A stretch of 64,000 nt of DNA from Mactromeris polynyma (lineage: Eukaryota; Mollusca; Bivalvia; Venerida; Mactridae). The notes beneath the pieces were generated by a model that saw only the letters and a program-made list of their open reading frames with translations, did not search any database and was not told the origin of the DNA. Position 1 is the first letter of the stretch. Each line of letters starts with the position of its first letter. This document shows, piece after piece, positions 1-27,025 of this stretch. The position numbers and the translations under genes are program-made. The stretch lies in NCBI GenBank assembly GCA_032209605.1, contig JASFXZ010000001.1, positions 13,286,256 to 13,350,255 of the forward strand, written 5' to 3'.

Positions 1-258
1 TATATACCTAGTGTAGGAAACAAAAAAGTGTAGGACAAAATCCCCTACTCCTGATTTTGTCCACCCATGCAGGAGTGTTGGGGGATTTGGTTTGCCTTGT
101 TAAAATGATGGAGGCAGTTTGTCTCCCAATGTAAACATGAGCAAGAGGTATTTTGTCCTGTGGGGAGATTTTGTCAATATACCAAAATAAACTAAAACTA
201 AAAAGGGGAGTACAAGGAACAAGAAACAAAGGGCTGCAGACATTGTCTGTCTACTTAC

Positions 259-14289
<14,031 letters not shown>

Positions 14290-14339
14290 TTTTCCAAGTA
14301 CAGTATATTGAAATGTCTACAGATTTATTTCCTTTTAAA

Positions 14340-16584
14340 GATTCCAAAACCCAACAGTTAAGACAGCAAGTTAAAACCTTCAACACCAGTCTTTCAGCAA
14401 AGATCTACATCTGTTAACAAAATGATAATATTTGCTCCATTAAGCTGAACATTGGTAATTGACCATTTAATCAAGTTAATTTGTCCACTTTCCACACATG
14501 TGTGTGACATTAACACATCTCACGATCTTGATTACAATCACAACAGTCCACTATAAAATCCTAAAATTGTGTATTCTGGTTTAGTTAACATTATCTGGAA
14601 ATGATTTTACGTTCTAGTCTCTCAGCCAGTTCCAGGGAGCATTCAGCAGCTGATGATTTCACTGATTACACAATATTATTTAGCCCCCAGTAATTTCCAT
14701 TTTAATTATAAAAGGAATCAAACAATACTTTTATAGACACATTCACTTAAAAACCCCCATCTATTTGAAGTTTTATCGTGCAAAAAACAACAATATCTGA
14801 CTGCATGATCCTCCCAATGTATTTAAATTTTCAGCCTACAACTATTGAATTTACAATGAAGCAGTTTGTCTCATTTCAACATAATCTATTCACCAAACAG
14901 ATTATACAATTACCGGTAATGGTTTATTATCAAAGAAACCAGTGATGTTACGGTACTGAAAGGTTCCAGATTGCCTCATTGAATTATTACATGTAATAAC
15001 AAAATAATACATGTATCAGCCTGCATATTGACATGTACCGTATGTTTACTCCACAATGCTTTTAACACAGTAGTAATAGAATATACCAGTACAATCAGTA
15101 TTGTGTATCATATTTCCCATACTTTCAAGAATTTATGCAAAAAAAACCTCTTCACCACTGAAAACAACATTGTATATATCCATGCATAACATTTCCTGTC
15201 AATTCCAGTAACAATAATATTATCCAGCTTTTCATGTTCCTGTCCAGTCAATGTATCCAATCACCAAAACAGATAAAAGTATGATCTATAAATAACCCCT
15301 CAAAATAGCAATATTTCACACAAGTAGGATGAATATGAACAATCACCATTTCCAGACCATAAAACAACATCATTTACGACTCCTGTGAGATGTCAGAAGA
15401 GGAATATTTAGTATGAGAAGAGACCTCTAGGAATTCCTAATATTGTGTAAACATGATCAATGCTGACAGCTCGTTATCATGTCGCTTTATCGCCAAAAAT
15501 ATATGGAAGAAGTATTTTAAAACAGACACATTGGATAAATTGTAAATTGCAGTAATACTGGTACATGTAGTTACCTGGCTATTGGATCAGGCAAATATAA
15601 AAGATTTTGAGTTGAGAATTGCATTTAGCAATTTTATTGCTACACTCAAGTTTAGAAGATATCAAACATATAAGTGTTGTCTATGTTCACTTCTTATAGT
15701 ATTAATATTACTGAATTAATTTTTCTGACCGTAACTATCCATTTGTTTTGCTTTTAGCTTTCTATGTCATATAAAAACATATGCTAGCTATATATTAATG
15801 AGCTGCTAACAGGGTTTGCCCCCCTGAATCCATCTACATACACGTAGATGAGAATGCCTTTAACGACCTTATAATTATAACTTTAGTCAAATCATAAACT
15901 TATTTATAATGCACTGTCATTGGTGTATGTATTACCACCCCCCCCCCATTTTTTTAAAACTCCTGTATGTATTTTTTACCATTTTCTCACAGATATGAAA
16001 GGAGAATACATGTAGTACATTAAATTCTGTGCATATGTAATACGGTATTATTCTATCAATGTACCATTGTGATACAATTTCATTTAGAAATGCCACTTGC
16101 AGTTGCAGAGGAATTCAAGTGGTTAGAATTAGTACTTGCATTTTACAAAAAACAACTTGCATTTAGTGACTAACCATGTGTTAATTGAGTTCTGGTTTAA
16201 TTGATTGTTCAATTTGTTTTACATAGAATTCTCTTGAATTAGCTAGACAAAATTCACTAAACTATGTACATGTTAATCTTACAACAAGCAACTCACAACA
16301 ATAAGTTAAATTGATCAATTTTCTTCAAAAATGAAACAAGTATATCACATAACGTTCAAAGTTCATAGAGGCATACAATCATTAATTATAAGCAAGAAAG
16401 CTATAATTCTTGCCATCACAAAGTTGGATCCACTTTCTCTTCTATTGATTACTAGCATTACATGATGACCTGCAAGTCAGATATATGTAACTTGACAAAG
16501 CATTGTGCAGTGATCATGGGAAATTATAGTCAAGAATCACAATGTATCACTAGACTGATGCAATGTCGTTTAACACTTGTGCAC
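14340..16584. other. Upstream flank of TTC39, no gene seen
   Basis: AT-rich sequence on the 5' side of the TTC39 start codon. It presumably contains the TTC39 promoter and any non-coding exon, but no TATA box, CpG-rich patch or convincing exon could be picked out. A short C-run sits near 15940. Confidence 0.5.
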
Positions 16585-16585
16585 A

Positions 16586-16873
16586 GGGTTCTTGAATTGT
16601 TTTCAAAGAAACTTGTCCCAGACTAATGGAAATGTAAAATTTGACTTGTCCAACATAGGACGCTAGTTGTCCGAGAACATCTGTCAATTTAGTAACTAAA
16701 ATTAATAAATCTCATGTATGTGTTTGTGAGATTCTAAGGTTTGATTTACAACTGAACAATTGCTGATGTTGGTTAGCATTAAAAGACTTGTCTGGGACTA
16801 ACTTCAATTCAACTGTTGGTAGCCAGATTCAGCATTAGACTAGTCCAGGACATCGGGCTAGTGGATTTCTAGA
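16586..16873. mobile_element. hAT-like MITE with CAGGG inverted ends
   Basis: Left end CAGGGTTCTTGAA and right end (reverse complement) CAGGGCTCTAGAA. A second, inverted copy of roughly 80% similarity by eye lies at 58818-59060, sharing 'gggctagtggattt' and 'aaccaacatcagcaattgtt' on the opposite strand. No open frame. The target duplication is unclear (about 'gtgca'). Confidence 0.6.
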
Positions 16874-18780
16874 GCCCTGGTGCAGTGTGGTACATATTAA
16901 TTTTGTAGTGTGGTATATATTAATACAATTTAGCATTAAGTATCATTGTATGCTTAGAGCAGCATAAATACTAAAACTGATAAGATAATAATAACATCAA
17001 AGGACTGAAGAGTCCTGAAAACCAGCGCGTTGGAACAAAATATATGTGTATAAATAGGTGGAAAATAGTTTACTGTTAAGGAACTGTGAGGCATGAACTA
17101 ATAGTGCATTTACATGGCGTTTCGTGGACAATTAACATTCACTAAGGCAGAATTTCAAAGGTAGAAAAAGGACGAGTCCAAGCTGTTTTGGACGTGCTTA
17201 CCTATCTGTCTAGGACTTATTAATTATTGTAATTTTGCAGCCATTCTTAGAAGCAAGCATATAAGTTTAACAGCTGTCAATTTCAACATCTGTTACGCAT
17301 TCAGAACTTTTTCTGAAATAATGTGTATTTATTTACTAGTCAACTTCGTGGATCGTTGGTCCATCTGTGTTCAAAAACTTGGTTATAGCCATATTGGAAA
17401 AATATGTGTTATTTTCCAGTGATGTTGGGACATATCTTGCTGATTTTCGAACGGAACCAATATGTTACTTGTATATAGATACATCTTAGTTTTGATTTAA
17501 TTGCATCCAAATAATCCAAACTGATAAATCTGGTATGAACATTAATCTGTTAACAGTCAGACGCACAATGCACACCACTCTTCATTTGTACATGTATAAA
17601 GCTACAGACATAATGTTGATTTGAATCTTTCTGAGGTCATTGCCTCCCACTGCTGACATAAGTTGGAAAGCTATCTGTCGCTTGCAGTGAAACTAAGGAA
17701 TGCACTAGTTATGGAGACCTGGGCCCGTATTACAGAAGCTTCTTATCCTTAAAATTTTCCTTAAATGACGAAAAAAAAGTTTTACATTTTTATCCTTAAG
17801 ATTTCAGAAAATTCTTAAGTAGTATTACAAAATGTTCTTATCTTATTTTTTCACTTAAGGTAAGCGATTTTCTCCTTTGATTTTAAGGAAAGCTAGACCT
17901 CCCTTATCTTGTATAAAAAATCTTAAGTTATAGAATCGCCTTCATTTTCTGAACCAGTGAACAGCACAATTATCCGACATCTACGATTTCAACACAACGT
18001 TCGTGTCACGTTGCGTTCAGATATAAATTTACATAAAGTAAGCCTACCGGTGTTCAGTAGATTCCGTAGAATTATCAAATTTTGCTCTTGAAATTGTGTC
18101 AACGCTTTGAGCAAAATCAACAATATTTACCTTAGAAAATGCTGTTTTTAGTGTTAATTATACATACAACCAACTACATGTATGTAATAATTCAGGGAAG
18201 TGATGTAGACATACAGTGAATATATGTGAAGCTTAGAATGGACTGACTAGTCCTCTTTGATAGCAATTCTTGAGAGATCTATTACCAGGGAACAAGCTAG
18301 GATCGAATTTTAGGGAGAAGTGGGTGGAATTGGGGAGAAGTGGGCACAGCGCACCAATATCATTGATTTTGTTCCTTGTAATACTAAAATTCTCTTAATA
18401 CCTGTTGTTTGACTAGTTGTTGAACTATTAAATTGCATACAATAATTTTACAAGCTTGATCCCTGTCGATAAATATGTGTTTCTGCAAATAGCTAAAAAT
18501 GTTCTTAAGTATCTATAAGAACGGAATAATAGAAATTGCACTGTGAATTGGAAATTTCAAAAGTCTGAATTTTGGATAGGTTAATTTTCGGATGTAAGGA
18601 CTTTCAAGATATTTACTGTGATAGCATCAATATGATACACCTATTGTATTGTCTACCATGTGATTATTGTACAGTCAGCATTTCCTTGTAAGATCGTGAA
18701 TTTTTCATTGTTAACTGTCAGTGGGGCGTAAATGTGCTATTTGTAACTGACAGTTATAAACAAACATGCGATGGTTAATA

Positions 18781-18962
18781 TGCACTACAGTAGGTTGTAC
18801 AATAGGGGTAAAAAGAACAGTGTGATAATATTTCACATTTCCAACTGATGGTGCACAGCGCCAGTGATGGATGCAGGCGGTGAAGAGAATGAGTTTTGAT
18901 GACCCGTCTAAGACATGGGAACCAAAACCGCAGGATTTGTTCACAAAACTTTATTGGAGGCA
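18781..18962 (+). pseudogene. THAP domain remnant of a transposase
   Basis: Reading across two frames, plus strand shows CTTVGCT, then GKKNSVIIFHIS, then PTDGAQRQ, a stop, WMQAVKRMSFDDPSKTWEP and PQDLFTKL. This is the THAP pattern (C-x-GC, FH, W-A-KR, W-P, then C-x2-H, here decayed). At least one frameshift and one stop make it non-functional. Confidence 0.75.
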
Positions 18963-19345
18963 AGTTATTACAAAAATATCATTTTATTCAATACATATCA
19001 ATAAATTAATTGTCCAATGGTGATATGACTTTGTATTGACGGAAGAGTCATTGCCACACATGAGTGTCATTGGCATCCCATATAAATTGACATAATAATG
19101 ATTCACCATAGATATAGATGAACATTTTATGCCTATCCAGTAAGATCATATCATAATGAAAGTATAAATAATGGTACTGGCTACCTTATATGAATTTATA
19201 TTATAACCTTACACATTGAATTAATGCATCGAATTGATCTACTTCAGGACATCCGTCTGATGACATATGATAGAGCACCCCAGATACATCCCATCCATAT
19301 TTACTGAATACTCCACTGATAAGGGCAACCAAAGATGGCCAGAGG

Positions 19346-19555
19346 TTGGAGGCAACTGATGTGCCTGTAGGTCGGATTTGTTCGGATGACCGGCTATTGT
19401 TAGTATTAATGAAACTTCGACTGAATCTAACAGACTTGGCAATCAAAATCAACATTATATTATGTCCAACACAAATATCAAAGATATTTAACAGATGTGT
19501 ACCAGTGCTTGCCAGAAAGCTTAAATTCCTCATTAAATGGCCTGACAATATGGGG
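19346..19555 (+). pseudogene. HTH region preceding a DDE_Tnp_4 transposase, truncated
   Basis: The open stretch has SDDRLLLVLMKLRLNLTDLA, then ISKIFNRCVPVLARKLKFLI and KWPD. This matches the helix-turn-helix module (HTH_Tnp_4 type) between THAP and DDE domains. It ends at a SINE insertion, and the catalytic domain is missing. Confidence 0.75.
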
Positions 19556-19690
19556 CTTGAACCAAAGACCTCCTAAATTATAGTATGGCGCTCTACCGAC
19601 TGAGCTTACCAGGTGGTCGCCTAACCCCACTTCACTTAAACACTCCCCACTCGTCCGGCATCCGAGACTCAACCGTCAAACAATGCTGAC
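19553..19690 (-). repeat. tRNA-derived SINE, minus strand
   Basis: The reverse complement contains an A-box string 'agctcagtcggtagagcgcc' and a B-box-like 'ggttcaagcccca'. Related heads occur at 31040-31290. It interrupts the transposase remnant. Confidence 0.6.
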
Positions 19691-19699
19691 ACATATAAA

Positions 19700-20990
19700 T
19701 AATTCTATGTGAAAATGTGCACCCAATGTGGGGCTCGAAAAGTTTTTTACACACATCAATTACATAATAAAAATGTAATAACTCTTTTTGGTCATATCAT
19801 TATAACCTGAAATTGTTTTTATGTTTCGGATAAGGTAATCATGATGTTTGACTAAGGAAGCATAAGTGAATCGAAACTGGTCCTATGTCATGCTATTAGT
19901 TGACCGATATGTAAAACTTGGATCATGACAGAGAATACTTTTTACTATTTTGTTAGATCTCTCTTTATATGCTCATTTTAAGATTATAATATTGTTTTTC
20001 TCTGAATCTGTGTGTTTAATTTGATAATTGAAATAATATTTTCATAGATTGTATGTGTCATTGTTTGCATATGTATGTTTATTTCTTTGTATCAGTTGAA
20101 ATATGTTATGCTCTCCAGTTATTGGAGGTAATAAAAGTTTATATTCCATTTTAAATAGTAGTTTTCAATCATGATTTGAATATTATGCTTTGAAATACAC
20201 AGTTCTATTGAAATAAAATTGTAATGACTGTTATATAGTGTGTGAATTTCTTTTTCAACTTGGTTATCTATATATGGCGCTATATCTGCTCTAGACTAGT
20301 TTTATACTTATCACAAGTGCTAAGCTCTTGTTTCATCTAGGTTTGTATGTGCATATTTTTGAGCAAAATTTATCAGGGGAAAAGTACTATCTGTGGAGAC
20401 TTATGATTTTTCGCAACAAGCTTTGTAATACTACAGTTAAAAACATAAAACATGCATCTAACCAAAGGATTGATAATAGTGGTTGCTTATTATATCACAG
20501 ACAGCTGCAAATGTTGGATTGAAATTCATACAACATGTCTGTTCTCAGTACACAACTCATGACAGGACATTATAAGAAGTGCAAGCATATTGTATCTATA
20601 TTATTGGTATAGATGGACCGGGTGTGTGTTGTGTTTGTGCCATGTCCAAGGACATGCTGGTTATATTCAATCTGAATTACTGGTACTAATTAGCCTCAAC
20701 AACTAGATCACGACTTACCGACTGCATTATTCATGTTATATCATACAGATTTACTGAGCAAAACTTCTCACACAACATACAGTCAATTTCCATCTGTTAT
20801 AATGCAAAATGTTCAAATATAATGCAGCAAAAACAAAGATTTATATGAAATGACGGTTGTACTTGCTACAACGTAGCTAGGTTAAATCATTTATTTGCAT
20901 GGAGTTAGAGTAAAATCTGCTACATTCTGCGCACGCATTATTTTTTCAATTTCCGGTTCTATTTTTGGAATGGGAAAAACCGATTTACGT
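19700..20990. other. Non-coding interior of the 3.5-kb transposon
   Basis: AT-rich sequence between the HTH remnant and the right subterminal CTTAAG cluster. No open frame resembling a DDE domain and no RNA gene were recognised. Confidence 0.5.
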
Positions 20991-21454
20991 TAGCAACAGT
21001 CTTAAGAATTTGCTTAAGATGACAAATAAGGATAAGGAAATTTTAGTTAAAATTCTCTTAAGTTGGATCTGTAATAGTACTTAAGATTTTCCTGAACCTT
21101 ATCCTTACCGAAGTACAAATCTTAAGATTTCTGTATTTCTTAAGATATATCTTAAGAAGCTTCTGTAATACGGGCCCAGGTAGATCGTGTATAGACTGAC
21201 AACACCTTTAAATGACCAAAGCTGTTGATTATTAAACCAAACAGTACTTAACCAAACGTTACAGAATCATGCACTGAGCCAACTAAATATAACCACAGGT
21301 GAAGGGACCTTGCCACACTAGTTCTGCTTACAGTTGTGAGTGGTAAATATTTAGATCAATACAATATTGCATTGTGATACATCCAACTTGTTATCATTTT
21401 ATTGCAGCATTCCTTGGAAATCTAAACATGTAATATCCACAACGACTTAGACTA

Positions 21455-21690
21455 GCATGGCTAGCACAGTTGGTAACACGCTTGACTATCCATCCGTAGG
21501 TCCTGAGTTTGATCCTTGGTCGTACCTACTCTGGTCAGTGGTGATTCTGATCTTTCGAAGGTAGTTTGCATCATACCACTTATTCAAGTGAGAAAGCTGT
21601 CAGTTGCTTGCAGTGAAACTGAGGAAGCACCCGCTATCGAGCCCAGGTAGATCCTGTATAGGCTGGCAATGCCTATAATGACCAAACCTG
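21455..21690 (+). repeat. tRNA-derived SINE (same insertion as at 2075)
   Basis: 'tggctagcacagttggtaac' A-box, B-box-like 'gagtttgatccttgg', then a body with 'gttgcttgcagtgaaactga'. The position relative to the unit matches copy 1. Confidence 0.65.
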
Positions 21691-21765
21691 TTGACAAGGT
21701 CTTAAACCCAACAAAACCCAAACATAATAAGGCTATTTTTTACTGTATATCAGCAGTAACAAGAT

Positions 21766-21976
21766 GTTTGTAAAACATTATGCCCCCCTGTGACCTTGAC
21801 CTTTGACCCCAAAATCAATAGGGTTCCTCTGCTACCCAAGATGAATGTATGGACCGAGTTTGGGTATGATAGGTCAGGGGGTTCTTGAGTTACTGATCGG
21901 AAACTAAAAGGTTATGGACAGACCGACCGACATGTGCAAAACAATATGCCCTCTCTACTTCGGAAGGGGCATAAAA
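21766..21976 (+). repeat. Dispersed molluscan repeat starting 'tgcccccctgtgacc'
   Basis: Carries 'gtgaccttgacctttgaccc' and 'aaaatcaatagggttcc', and ends with 'ggaaggggcataaaaag'. Related pieces are at 39110-39440. Absent from copy 1 of the unit, so it inserted after duplication. Confidence 0.6.
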
Positions 21977-21979
21977 AGT

Positions 21980-23120
21980 TTGAAAGACTAGACAAACATG
22001 ATGGCTTAAAAACAAGAACATTCAAATATTCTACTAAGGAAAAGGCAACAAAATTGTGTAGAATTTCAAAAAAATTAATAAAAATAACTGATATCATGAA
22101 TAAAGTAACACATAATACACACTAAACAACAATATATAGTTCCCACATCTACAATATATACCTCCCTTGTTCTTAATCATCAGCCATTTTGATATGCAAA
22201 ACTGATTAGCCCTTATAAGGGTATTTTCCATATACAAGATAATTGAGAAAATACCAAAAAATGTGACAACCACTTTTTCTTCATCTTTAAAATACTGAGC
22301 CAACTGTCCACATCAGCGTTATGTATAAGTTATTTTTTATATCCGATTAGTTTATCATCATTTCAATTATGTTCCCTTAACACTTTAAGGAATTTTGTCT
22401 ATAGATCAATATGGCTGAAAATTGTATTATGAACAAGGGAGGTAAATATTGTAAATATGGGAACTATCTATTACAAATGCTTCATAAATTTGTCCAATAA
22501 ATGATGATGACTAGTAGTACAATATGAAACTATACATATAATAAAGATACAAAGTGTATCTAGAATCTTGATACTGTAAAATATGTTTTGGGGTTTTATG
22601 CCATACATTCAATACTTGTAAAGAAATGTATGACATACTTTAGGCTGTGTATTTTAAAGAACAGAGCATACTAATGTAACAGTTTTTGGTGTATAGAAAG
22701 ACTTCTTTATGGAGAGGAAGTATCATGTTTAAAGACAAATTGCCTTAATGCACGAGCATATGCGTTTAAAGCACTTTATAAAGGGCTTAGACAATAGCAC
22801 AAATCAATTGTGATGAGAACATGAAAGGCAAGGAAAACATACAGTATATACATATGTAATAACACAGCCATTAGTCTTGTTTATAATAATCTACATTAAT
22901 TGAAGGATACAAAATTTGGTGTGTTCATCAAATAGACACCTAAAAGTTTCCTATTGCTACACATTATGAATACTTTCAAATTCATAGCCATATGACACTG
23001 GTGGTTAAGTCCTGGCTTACTTTCCACATACAATCTATAAACATTAGTATTTAATGATATAATTGAAAGCATAACATGTTAGCCATGACACATAATTATA
23101 GGGTGTACATATGAGAAGTG
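21980..23120. other. Non-coding part of unit copy 2
   Basis: Collinear with 2480-3080 of copy 1 (for example 'aaaataactgatatcatg', 'gaggtaaatattgtaa', 'atgagaagtgccatgagaaa'). No gene seen. Open stretches here are chance frames. Confidence 0.55.
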
Positions 23121-23348
23121 CCATGAGAAACCCGGCCTAGGGACCTTTTTTTAAATTTTTTACAATTCTAAATGTTTGAGCCTTTAGAAATAAGGAATCA
23201 GAAATCTTTTTGCCAATGATAAGACAAATAAACATGATTATAATGACAACGAAATGTGACGTTTCTGACGTCAGTTCGCTGATGTCCTTAAACCTAATTT
23301 TCACAGTGCGCACCACATATATATAAATATCGAAATCTGTATCGAAAA

Positions 23349-23995
23349 ACATGTAAACATATGTAGGAAAAGTGGCACCGTCCCCTGGAAGTAATGTTTT
23401 TATGAATAAAAATAATATAAACAATTTTTGTACAAGATCACCTATTGATCATTCAGGTGGAATTATATCCAAATAGGGCCTGTATTTTTTTGTCAAGTAG
23501 ACTTTTGAAGTTATAATACATATATCAAAGGTGGCTTCGCCCCTAGCAGCCATATTTTTTTATGAATCTAAATACATGTACGTGTAATTTGTACAATCTT
23601 GGTAAAGGGTCACCTCTTCCTAATGACCATCTGTGTGAAGTTGTATCAAAATATGGACCTGTAATTTTGTATAGAAAATTTCCACTATATACATATAGGA
23701 AAAATGGCACAGTCCCCTGGTAGTCATCGTTTTTGATGAATCCCAAAAATTGAACAATTTTGGTAGCCAGTCATACAAGTACATTTGTATAAAGTTATAT
23801 AAAAAATGAGTCACAACATTTCAACAAGAGGATTTTTCGAGGTTTTCACTTCATACATATAGGAAAATAGACTCCACCCCTGGCGGCCAAGTTTTTATGA
23901 CGAATCCAAACCTCTCGTATTTTTGTAGAGTGTCACCCTAGTAACATTTCGCTTAAACTTTGTGGTATTCCACGAAGTGGTTTCAGACAATTTGT
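23349..23995 (+). repeat. Four tandem ~167-bp satellite units, BIV160-like
   Basis: Units begin near 23349, 23515, 23683 and 23849, each with a 'catatagga(a)aa..ggc', 'cccctgg..gcc', 'tttttatgaa' core and a 'gtaga/aaaggtcacc' block. Spacing is about 166-168 bp. The core resembles the bivalve BIV160/pearl satellite, recalled from knowledge and not compared. Diverged single units lie at 33600-33960 and about 35300. Confidence 0.75.
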
Positions 23996-24262
23996 TTTTA
24001 GAAGCAAAACAGGAAGTCAGCAATTGACAGTACATGAACATTTATGAAAAATAAATCTAAAAGAAATGTAAAGAAAAAATGTATAACACAATATACTGCA
24101 AACAGTATATTAGTATATATTACAAAATAAAACTATGGTAGCTCTATACTTTTGAATAAAGAAAACCGAAATCTTCCAATCTGTGCAAAGATACCCAATT
24201 TCCAAATAATACTTTTACAAAATGTAAAAGATAAAAATATTCAGTTAATTTCTACAATATGT

Positions 24263-24493
24263 TTATTCATCAAAGGTAATGTTCATGACGTCACTACCAT
24301 TATGTGTAATGACCAGGGAAAGAGGTCCATCTGCTGTCATCATCACAATGTTGACGGGCCCATCGTTGACGGGCACCTGCTTACACTGCACCTAGATGAT
24401 GCTGTCATTGTCAATCAGTAGCTCTGTGTTGGCCTCCTCAACAGAAACACCAACAAGTACAACCTTTGTAACAGCAGTTCGTGTATCAGTCTT
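24263..24493 (-). pseudogene. Decayed last exon of the RPA-like gene (copy 2)
   Basis: The acceptor and first codons match exon 4963-4724 ('gtgtatcagtcttctacaat' is shared exactly). The 'tcaacagaaacaccaac' core also matches, but a 'cgttgacgggcac' duplication and indels break the frame. A stop remains near 24263. Confidence 0.8.
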
Positions 24494-24990
24494 CTACAAT
24501 TAACAAAATGTCAAGGATTATAACCAACAAAATATATTGCTGAAAGAGTAATGTTTGCTGTAAAACCAAGTCCCCTACTGTATTTTGTAACATATATTAG
24601 TATGAGTTGCATGTAGCAAAATGGGATCTCTGGCAAAATATTTATATTTTCTGGTTTTCACTGTTTCCAAAATTGAGCAATCTCCTTTTCCCAAGGTACC
24701 GATTCCACAACATTTAAAAAAATACTTTTCATCGCCGTGATCTGACAAACACATGTTAGTCTGCATTCAAACCAGAGAAGAAGATGTGAGTTGAGGTAGA
24801 TCACAAAACTTAAAATTATCATATACTGTTATGCATATTTTTTATTTGATATTGATTGATGCTTATTTCTTGCGAACTTCCAAGGTAATTTCTTACAATT
24901 ATTATATTATTACTTTCCTTTATTTTTACATAAAGGTTATAACTTTATGGCATAATTATAACAATACCACAAGCACATAAATCGCTAGAA

Positions 24991-27025
24991 TTGGGGGGGG
25001 GGGGCAAATGTTTCCGGTTGTTTCCCCCACACTACTGTTTCCTCCCCTTTATATATTTTATAATGGTATGAAGATTCTTAATAAAATATTTTAGTAGTAT
25101 CTTTATTTGTCATTTAATATCATGATGACCAAAAAAAAATTGTAAAGGAAAAAACTCAAAACGTGTTGTTTGTTGGGGTAGATCTATAATGTAATTTCTT
25201 TTATAAATCATATTGAACTACAATTTTCTAATGTGTAAGTGTTTATGATGGAATTGAACTGGATAAATATAACTATTCATTTTTCCGTAATATGCATTGA
25301 TACCATTAAATAAAAAGATTTTAAACAACTTAATTAATCATTTACCTATATATAATGGTGTGAAAAACCTATTTCAAAGTTAGTCTTCAATCTTTGTCAG
25401 AATATAATTAATGTGTTAAAGGTGTTGGAAATTGTATTAAATCAAACCTGAATATTTATCTTCAATACACGGAATTGAATTGAATATCTTAAATACCTTT
25501 AATCGGCATGTGCTTTTCTTTGATCATTAAAGTTAAAAGTTTCAATTAAAGGTTATCAATTGTTCTTAAAGAAGTTTCTTTTTTACAATTTCTGCTAACT
25601 GTGGTTGTAACCAATATAAAAGAGCATTTCAGACATCATAGTTCTTACATACATACATAAATTATATTGTTATTAGATTATAAGACATAAGATTATTAAT
25701 TGTGTAGTGTTTTTGTTTTTTTTTAAGTGTTCAAATTGTTAATATTTATAGCCCATCTGTGTATATGAACAATTTGAAGTAAACTAACAAAATATGGTTG
25801 TATTGAAATTGTGTTTTCACAGTGGCTTGTAGAATCCCAAAAGAACTAAAGTTGACATTTTGTGTTCTACATGTGATAGACTATGATTAAAGTATGAAAA
25901 TATCAAAACTGAAATTTCTTTGTTTAGGCTTTATATTAATATTATGTTAGTGTATGAATTACAAAATAGATGTTTGGTTGATGGTGAGGTGTATACATAT
26001 GGTGAGCTTTATTAGAGAATTGATATAACTTGGTGAATGCACTAAAAAATTGACACTTGATTCATGATGAGATGTACACATGCTGAGTTTATGTTCCGTT
26101 ATCCTGAGTTTATGTTTATGATTTAAGATAAAATATGAAGTTTATCCAGGTAGCTTTGTTACGGTATGTCTTCATTTATTTTATACACTGGGTCTTTCCT
26201 TAGGGAAAATAAATGGTACAAAGTTAACTAAAATGTGGCATTTCACACCTGCCAGATCCTGTTTATTGCCCTTGTCCAGTATAATAAAATAACAGTCTGT
26301 CACAAGGTTATTCACACATTTGCCTCAGTGTAATGCAGGTTTAATTTAATGTTTTCTTATACATTTATAGTTCACTCCGCCTCTTTCTGTGACTTACATC
26401 CAATGGGCATCCAGAATTGTTCAAATTTTTTTACAACTTATCCATTTATTATGGCATTTCGCACAATATCTATTAAGTGATTTCATTAAGTAAATCTGGT
26501 AAGTGATCAATATGGAGTTAACTATTTATAAGCCGGTTATAACTCACATATTGAAATTATAAACAAATGAAGTGCTGCGGTCGCTGACGCTCCCTAGGAC
26601 TTAATTTGCTTATAATTCCAATATATGAGGTATAACCTATACTTATATAACATGTTGTTCACGTTAATATGAATAAAAGGAAATAAATCATTTGTGATAA
26701 TAGCAAGAGATTACAATAAAATTGATATTTTTTATAAATATGTAATCATGATAAGTTTTATTTTTTAAAACAATCACAACAAGCTTGAAATTTAATAATA
26801 AATATCTATATATATATATATAGCAGAAGATTGAATACCAAAACATACAAATGAAAAAATGCCACCCTCAGTATTCAAGTAAAAATTCTATTCATCATAA
26901 CACCTTTCTATAAATCTGTTCCACCTTCCTTTTTATTAAATATATATATATAGGGGGGGAAACAGTAGTGTGGGGGAAACATCTAGGGGACGAAATGACT
27001 TGTGGGGGAAACGACTGGATACCGG
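24991..27025. mobile_element. ~2-kb inverted-repeat element with G-run ends and GGGGGAAACGACT repeats
   Basis: The left end has a G-run, then 'gttgtttcccccacactact'. The right end (26953-27025) has its reverse complement plus 'gggggaaacgactggatacc' and 'ggggacgaaatgact'. The interior is very AT-rich and non-coding. It lies within an insertion that separates the two remaining exons of the decayed RPA-like gene (~3 kb here against ~0.57 kb in copy 1). The right-end motif recurs at 54549-54640. Exact borders are uncertain. Confidence 0.55.

Larger units (their letters stand above)
17717..21181 (+). mobile_element. 3.5-kb inverted-repeat DNA transposon with THAP/HTH transposase remnants
   Basis: Perfect 29-bp terminal inverted repeats beginning ACCTGGGCCCGTATTACAGA at 17717 and, inverted, ending at 21181. 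Both ends are followed inward by many CTTAAG palindromes, probably transposase or hairpin sites. Internally, on the plus strand, there is a broken THAP zinc-finger region and an HTH region of the type preceding DDE_Tnp_4 endonucleases. No DDE catalytic part was found, and a SINE sits where it should begin. The THAP + HTH_Tnp_4 order fits ISL2EU/Harbinger-related elements. A clean target duplication was not resolved. Copy 1 of the host unit is empty at this place (about 1820). Confidence 0.8.
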
